Part shown: piece after piece, positions 60,120 to 64,000 of the stretch | Layout of the letters: each line of letters opens with the position of its first letter | Position numbering within the stretch: the first letter of the stretch is position 1 | Origin: an uncultured Ilyobacter sp. | Lineage (GTDB): Bacteria > Fusobacteriota > Fusobacteriia > Fusobacteriales > Fusobacteriaceae | Assembly (NCBI RefSeq): GCF_963668515.1 | Contig: NZ_OY764865.1 | Location: 372,001-436,000 of the forward strand | DNA length: 64,000 bases | Reading direction: 5' to 3' | Program-made: the position numbers and the translations under genes | The notes under the pieces: generated by a model | What the model saw: the letters and a program-made list of their open reading frames with translations, nothing else | Database searches by the model: none | What the model was told of the DNA's origin: nothing

Positions 60120-60371
60120 TTATTTAGCTTTTTCTATAATCTCAACTAGTCTCCATCTCTTATCTTTAGATAATGGCCTAGTTTCCATAATTTTTACTTT
60201 ATCACCAGTTTTAGCTACATTATTTTCATCGTGAGCTTTGAACTTGTTTGATGATTTCATTCTCTTCTTATAGATCGGGTGTAATTTCATTGATTCTTCT
60301 AAAACAACGATGGTTTTGTCCATCTTGTCAGAAACAACAATACCTTCTCTAACTTTTCTATCGTTTCTCAA
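60120..60371 (-). CDS. rpsQ: 30S ribosomal protein S17
   Basis: 83 aa OB-fold protein. [17 protein letters not shown] and the MHPIYKK-like segment ([19 protein letters not shown]) with the C-terminal [14 protein letters not shown] are diagnostic. Confidence 0.97.
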   Translation of the reverse strand: MRNDRKVREGIVVSDKMDKTIVVLEESMKLHPIYKKRMKSSNKFKAHDENNVAKTGDKVKIMETRPLSKDKRWRLVEIIEKAK

Positions 60372-60411
60372 AATTCTAACCTCCTTCTTAGGACTTATCT
60401 ATACAATGAGA

Positions 60412-60594
60412 TTATCTTTCGTTTAAGTCAGTTTTAATTCTTGCAATGTCTCTTCTAACTTGTCTGATTTTAGCAGTGTTAGTAAGTTGACCTAATGAAA
60501 GTTGGAACTTCAGGTTGAAAAGTTCTTCCTTAAGCTCTTTGCATTTAACAACTAAGTCTTCAGTTGATATCTCTTTTATCTCTTTAGCTCTCAT
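60412..60594 (-). CDS. rpmC: 50S ribosomal protein L29
   Basis: 60 aa from the ATG at 60594, giving the usual start [14 protein letters not shown]. The segment [20 protein letters not shown] is diagnostic. GGTGGTG six bases upstream supports this start; it overlaps the end of rplP by 11 nt. Confidence 0.95.
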   Translation of the reverse strand: MRAKEIKEISTEDLVVKCKELKEELFNLKFQLSLGQLTNTAKIRQVRRDIARIKTDLNER

Positions 60595-61015
60595 TAGTTT
60601 CACCACCATTCTCTCTTTTTACAATTTTACATCTGATAGGTAGTTTCATCGTAGCTTTTCTTAGTGCTTCTAGAGCTCTTTCTTCAGTTACTCCTGAAAC
60701 CTCAAACATAATCCTTCCAGGTTTCACAACTGCTACCCAACCTTCAACGTTTCCTTTACCTTTACCCATCCTTACCCCTGCAGGTCTTGCAGTAATTGGC
60801 TTGTCAGGGAATATCCTGATGTAAGTAGTACCCTCTCTTTTGAAAGTTCTGTTTATAGCTACTCTACAAGATTCAATTTGTCTATTAGTAATCCAATGAG
60901 GCTCCATTGCCATTAGTCCAAAATCTCCAAAAGCAACAGTATTACCTTTTTGTGCTTTACCTTTCATTCTACCTCTAAACATTTTTCTGTGTTTAGTTCT
61001 TTTAGGCATTAACAT
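60584..61015 (-). CDS. rplP: 50S ribosomal protein L16
   Basis: 143 aa, starting [36 protein letters not shown] and the [19 protein letters not shown] segment near the peptidyl transferase centre are diagnostic. Its GGAGG lies in the end of rpsC, and rpsC and rplP nearly touch. Confidence 0.97.
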   Translation of the reverse strand: MLMPKRTKHRKMFRGRMKGKAQKGNTVAFGDFGLMAMEPHWITNRQIESCRVAINRTFKREGTTYIRIFPDKPITARPAGVRMGKGKGNVEGWVAVVKPGRIMFEVSGVTEERALEALRKATMKLPIRCKIVKRENGGETNES

Positions 61016-61017
61016 GG

Positions 61018-61674
61018 TTACTTGTCGCCTCCTTCCTTCTTACTTGGAAGAACTTCTCCATGGAAGATCCAAACTTTAATTCCAAGCGCTCCGTAAGTTG
61101 TTTGTGCTGTCGCTGTCGCGTAGTCGATGTCGGCTCTTAATGTGTGTAGAGGTACTTTTCCTTCTACTACCCATTCGCTTCTAGCTATCTCAGCACCATT
61201 AAGTCTTCCAGAAGCCATTATTTTTATACCTTTAGCTCCTGCTCTCATAGCTCTCATTACAGCTTGATTGATCGCTCTTTTATAAGCAACCCTTCTCTCA
61301 ATTCCAGTTGCGATGTTCTCAGCAACAAGAACTGCATCTGTATTGAAGCCTTTCTCTTCTTGTACTTTTATTGTAAGTTTCTTTCCAGTCAGTTTTTCTA
61401 ACTTTCTCTTAAGAGACTCTATTTCAGCACCTTTTCTTCCGATCACTATACCTGCTTTTGCTGTATGAATAAAAACAACCACGTGTGAAGGTGAAGTTCT
61501 TTCTATTCTGATCTTAGAAATCCCTGCGTGATAATAAGTCTTCTTAATAACTTCTCTGATAGTTATATCTTCATGGAAGTACTTAGCATATTCTTTTTTA
61601 TCTGCATACCAGTTAGAGTCCCAAGTTCTTGTTATTCCAAGTCTTAACCCTCTAGGATCTACCTTTTGTCCCAC
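61018..61674 (-). CDS. rpsC: 30S ribosomal protein S3
   Basis: 218 aa. KH domain type II signature [20 protein letters not shown] and the C-terminal [20 protein letters not shown] are diagnostic. Starts [20 protein letters not shown]. Lines the mRNA entry channel. Confidence 0.97.
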   Translation of the reverse strand: MGQKVDPRGLRLGITRTWDSNWYADKKEYAKYFHEDITIREVIKKTYYHAGISKIRIERTSPSHVVVFIHTAKAGIVIGRKGAEIESLKRKLEKLTGKKLTIKVQEEKGFNTDAVLVAENIATGIERRVAYKRAINQAVMRAMRAGAKGIKIMASGRLNGAEIARSEWVVEGKVPLHTLRADIDYATATAQTTYGALGIKVWIFHGEVLPSKKEGGDK

Positions 61675-61691
61675 AGTCTTACCTCCTTAAA

Positions 61692-62024
61692 CTACTTTTC
61701 AGATACTGCTACTACAATATGTGCTGTAGGTTTTCTGATGATATCAGCTCTTCCCATAGCTCTTGGCATGATTCTTTTAAGAACCGGGCCTTGATTTACC
61801 ATTATTGTAGATACAACTAATTTTTCTTCATCCATATCAAAGTTATTAGTCGCATTAGCAATTGCTGATGCCAATGTTTTTTTGATAACCGTCGCAGCTT
61901 TTTTGTTTGCGAACTGTAATATGTCTAACGCTTCTAAAGCTGATTTACCTCTCACTAAGTCAGCTACTAGTCTAGCTTTTTGAGGAGATAGTCTTACATA
62001 TTTGGTCGTTGCTCTAGCTTCCAC
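61692..62024 (-). CDS. rplV: 50S ribosomal protein L22
   Basis: 110 aa. The start is GTG at 62024, eight bases after AAAGGAGG, giving VEARATTKYVRLSPQKARLV as N-terminus (Met first). A GTG at 62033 lies within the ribosome binding site and is rejected. The exit-tunnel hairpin VNQGPVLKRIMPRAMGRA is intact, so no macrolide-type deletion is seen. Confidence 0.95.
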   Translation of the reverse strand: MEARATTKYVRLSPQKARLVADLVRGKSALEALDILQFANKKAATVIKKTLASAIANATNNFDMDEEKLVVSTIMVNQGPVLKRIMPRAMGRADIIRKPTAHIVVAVSEK

Positions 62025-62067
62025 TAGTCGCACCTCCTTTATCTCTCTAATATATTGATAACTCTAG

Positions 62068-62349
62068 TTATTTCTTCTTTTTCTTCCTGTCTACACCGTG
62101 ACCATAGTAAGTTCTTGTCGGAGCAAATTCTCCCATTTTATGTCCTACCATTTGTTCAGTCACGTGTACTGGTATATGTTTTTTTCCGTTATATACTCCA
62201 AAAGTCAACCCTATGAAGTTAGGAAATATTGTCGATCTTCTTGACCAAGTTTTAATTACTGCTTTTGTATTGTCAGAAGCGGTTGCCTCTTCAACTTTTT
62301 TCATTAAGTGGTGGTCACAGAAAGGTCCTTTTTTTAACGATCTTGCCAT
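62068..62349 (-). CDS. rpsS: 30S ribosomal protein S19
   Basis: 93 aa, starting [19 protein letters not shown]. Signature [21 protein letters not shown] ([19 protein letters not shown]) is present. Head protein of the 30S subunit, after rplB. Confidence 0.97.
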   Translation of the reverse strand: MARSLKKGPFCDHHLMKKVEEATASDNTKAVIKTWSRRSTIFPNFIGLTFGVYNGKKHIPVHVTEQMVGHKMGEFAPTRTYYGHGVDRKKKKK

Positions 62350-62375
62350 TACGTGTTAGCCTCCTCTCTCGAAAA

Positions 62376-63206
62376 TTACTTTTGGTTTCTTCTTCTTACG
62401 ATGAATTTATCCGAAGATTTCTTTCCTCTAGTTTTGTATCCAAGTGTCGGTTTACCCCAAGGAGTAACTGGTCCTTTTCTACCAACAGGTGTTCTTCCTT
62501 CTCCACCACCGTGAGGGTGATCAACCGGATTCATTACAGATCCTCTTACATGAGGTCTTCTACCCATGTGTCTGTTTCTACCAGCTTTACCGATGTTAAC
62601 TAATTGATGCTCAGAGTTCCCTACTTCACCAATAGTAGCCATACACTCTTTGTGGATAAGTCTAACTTCTCCAGAAGGTAGTTCTACATGACAGTACGTT
62701 CCTTCTTTCGCCATAAGTCTTGCAGCTGTTCCTGCAGATCTTACTAGCTGTCCGCCTCTTCCAATTTGAAGCTCTATGTTATGGATCTGCGTACCTACAG
62801 GCATATCCTTAAGTTTCATAGCATTTCCTGGCTTAACTTCAGCGTTTGAACCAGCCATTACTACGTCACCTTTCTTTAGTCCTTTAGGCGCTAGTATGTA
62901 TCTCTTTTCTCCATCAGTATAAAATAGTAGAGCTATGTTAGCTGTTCTGTTTGGGTCATACTCAAGAGTTGCTACTCTTGCTGGTATGTCTAGTTTATTT
63001 CTTTTGAAATCTATTAACCTGTAAAGTCTTTTGTGTCCTTTTTGTCTATTTCTAGCTGTTCTGTGCCCGTAGTTATCTCTACCATAAGCAGATTTTAAAG
63101 GTACAGTTAAAGACTTTTCAGGTCTTACCATGTCTAACTCTTTGTTGACAATTTTAGACATATGTCTTGTACCGTTAGTCATAGCTTTCATTTTTTTGAT
63201 TGCCAT
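62376..63206 (-). CDS. rplB: 50S ribosomal protein L2
   Basis: 276 aa. The conserved C-terminal peptidyl-transferase-associated segment [19 protein letters not shown] contains the key His. [15 protein letters not shown] is also diagnostic. Separated from rplW by 86 bp. Confidence 0.98.
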   Translation of the reverse strand: MAIKKMKAMTNGTRHMSKIVNKELDMVRPEKSLTVPLKSAYGRDNYGHRTARNRQKGHKRLYRLIDFKRNKLDIPARVATLEYDPNRTANIALLFYTDGEKRYILAPKGLKKGDVVMAGSNAEVKPGNAMKLKDMPVGTQIHNIELQIGRGGQLVRSAGTAARLMAKEGTYCHVELPSGEVRLIHKECMATIGEVGNSEHQLVNIGKAGRNRHMGRRPHVRGSVMNPVDHPHGGGEGRTPVGRKGPVTPWGKPTLGYKTRGKKSSDKFIVRRRNQK

Positions 63207-63292
63207 TTCTCTTTAACCTCCGAAAAAAAAATTTTCGATAATTAGACCTATAATTATCTTTAATCCGTTCATCTAAATCCTTAAATTATAGA

Positions 63293-63580
63293 TTAAACAT
63301 TTTGAAAGTAAGTTATTGTATTACCTTCAGCAAGCTTTACTACAGCTTTTTTCTTAGCCTGTGTGTTGTAAAGTTTTGCTCCGTGTCTTTTCACAACAGA
63401 TTTAATGTTGAGAGTAGCTACAGATTCAACCTTTACGTTAAAAATTTCTTCCACAGCTTTTTTGATTTGGATTTTATTTGCTTTAGGCGTTACTTCAAAA
63501 GTATACCTGTTGAACTCCCTTCTTAGAAGTTCAGTTTTTTCCGTGATGATTGGTTTTTTTACTATGTCATAAACAGTCAT
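63293..63580 (-). CDS. rplW: 50S ribosomal protein L23
   Basis: 95 aa, with IVKKPIITEKTELL and the YTFEVTPKANKIQIKKAVEE segment. L23 forms the docking site for trigger factor and SRP at the tunnel exit. Its ATG overlaps the rplD stop (TAATG), so the two are coupled. Confidence 0.96.
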   Translation of the reverse strand: MTVYDIVKKPIITEKTELLRREFNRYTFEVTPKANKIQIKKAVEEIFNVKVESVATLNIKSVVKRHGAKLYNTQAKKKAVVKLAEGNTITYFQNV

Positions 63581-64000
63581 TATCCAAGCACCTCCTCAAT
63601 AGTAGCTAGTGCTTCCTTTGTTATGATTACCTTGTTTTGCTTAAGAAGCCAGTAAACACCAAGTTCATTCGGCTGAAGAACGACCGCATTTTCAAGGTTT
63701 CTAGCTGATAGATACAGGTTAAAATCTGCATCATTAGCAAGGTCATTAACAACAAACAGTTGCTTTGTGTTAGCTTCTAAAGCTTTTGTTAGAGCCATTA
63801 TAGTTTTTGTTTTAGGTGCTTCGATAGCTCCATCTAAAACTACAATACTTCCTTCTGCGACTTTAGCAGATAAAGCTGACTTAAGTGCAACTTTTCTAAC
63901 TTTTTTGTTAACTTTCTTTTCGAAAGATCTAGGCTGAGGTCCGAATGTAACTCCTCCACCTACCATGTGAGGGGCTCTTGTAGAACCTTGTCTAGCTCTA
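63580..64000 (-). CDS. rplD: 50S ribosomal protein L4, N-terminus outside window
   Basis: The frame is open to the right edge; about 139 C-terminal residues are visible. The diagnostic loop [20 protein letters not shown] and [20 protein letters not shown] identify L4. The Met at 63966 is internal, not a start. L4 regulates the S10 operon in some bacteria; the relevant leader lies outside the window. Confidence 0.96.
   Translation of the reverse strand, partial: RARQGSTRAPHMVGGGVTFGPQPRSFEKKVNKKVRKVALKSALSAKVAEGSIVVLDGAIEAPKTKTIMALTKALEANTKQLFVVNDLANDADFNLYLSARNLENAVVLQPNELGVYWLLKQNKVIITKEALATIEEVLG

Noticed and set aside
63207..63292. A/T-only hairpin followed by T9 between rplW and rplB (63237-63258)
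   Set aside because: The stem has almost no G-C pairs and lies nine bases from the T-run inside an essential operon; probably not a working terminator.

Overview
The window is a chromosomal stretch of an AT-rich, diderm, anaerobic, fermentative bacterium, most likely a member of the Fusobacteriota (Ilyobacter/Propionigenium/Cetobacterium-like). This is inferred from the TolC-type outer-membrane protein, a small lipoprotein and RseP beside Firmicute-like traits (GlpP antitermination, HPr with Ser46), an unfused but overlapping ispH-rpsA pair, a HydE maturase, and very A/T-rich spacers with strong AGGAGG ribosome binding sites. No species assignment was possible without a search. Nearly all genes lie on the minus strand. 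Only an aminotransferase (23.4-24.6 kb), a small DnaA-domain-I-like protein (36.4 kb) and pncA (47.6 kb) are on the plus strand. No insertion sequence, prophage, integrase or CRISPR array was seen.

Layout. 1-3.9 kb: ptsI-ptsH-ispH-rpsA (rpsA runs off the left edge). 4.2-11 kb: a glycerol regulon of glpF-glpK, a three-gene glycerol-3-phosphate oxidising module (GlpA-like, FAD/NAD oxidoreductase, DUF1667 protein) and the antiterminator glpP. Both glp transcripts have a strong promoter followed by a terminator hairpin before the first gene, which fits GlpP control. 11.2-13.5 kb: fused NfnAB-type flavoprotein. 13.7-19 kb: a complete rRNA operon (16S, tRNA-Ile, tRNA-Ala, 23S, 5S, tRNA-Asn). 19-31 kb: dacA, iscS-iscU, a minimal PolX-like protein with nth, an aminotransferase, tyrS behind a Tyr-rich leader peptide and attenuator, a GNAT enzyme, pyk, eno and an AIM24-family protein. 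31-39 kb: a PpiD-like chaperone, an NtrC-type regulator with an altered GAFTGA loop, tolC with a PII-like gene, a DnaA-domain-I-like orphan, a TetR regulator and bioA. 39-47.4 kb: rseP, a lipoprotein, tmk, dxr, cdsA, uppS, frr, pyrH, tsf and rpsB (the common rpsB-to-rseP block with tmk and the lipoprotein gene inserted). 47.5-49.4 kb: pncA and hydE. 49.4-64 kb: the S10-spc-alpha ribosomal protein supercluster from rplQ up to rplD (rplD runs off the right edge).

Most of the window is housekeeping. Its interest lies in RNA-level regulation (Tyr attenuator, two GlpP-type attenuators, structured rpsB and rpsM leaders) and in a few atypical proteins: a mini-PolX with a His in place of the third catalytic Asp, a stand-alone DnaA domain I-like protein, an enhancer-binding-protein-like regulator with GAFPGA, and an NfnAB fusion with a His/Cys-rich linker. 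I did not find a clear multi-gene system without precedent.
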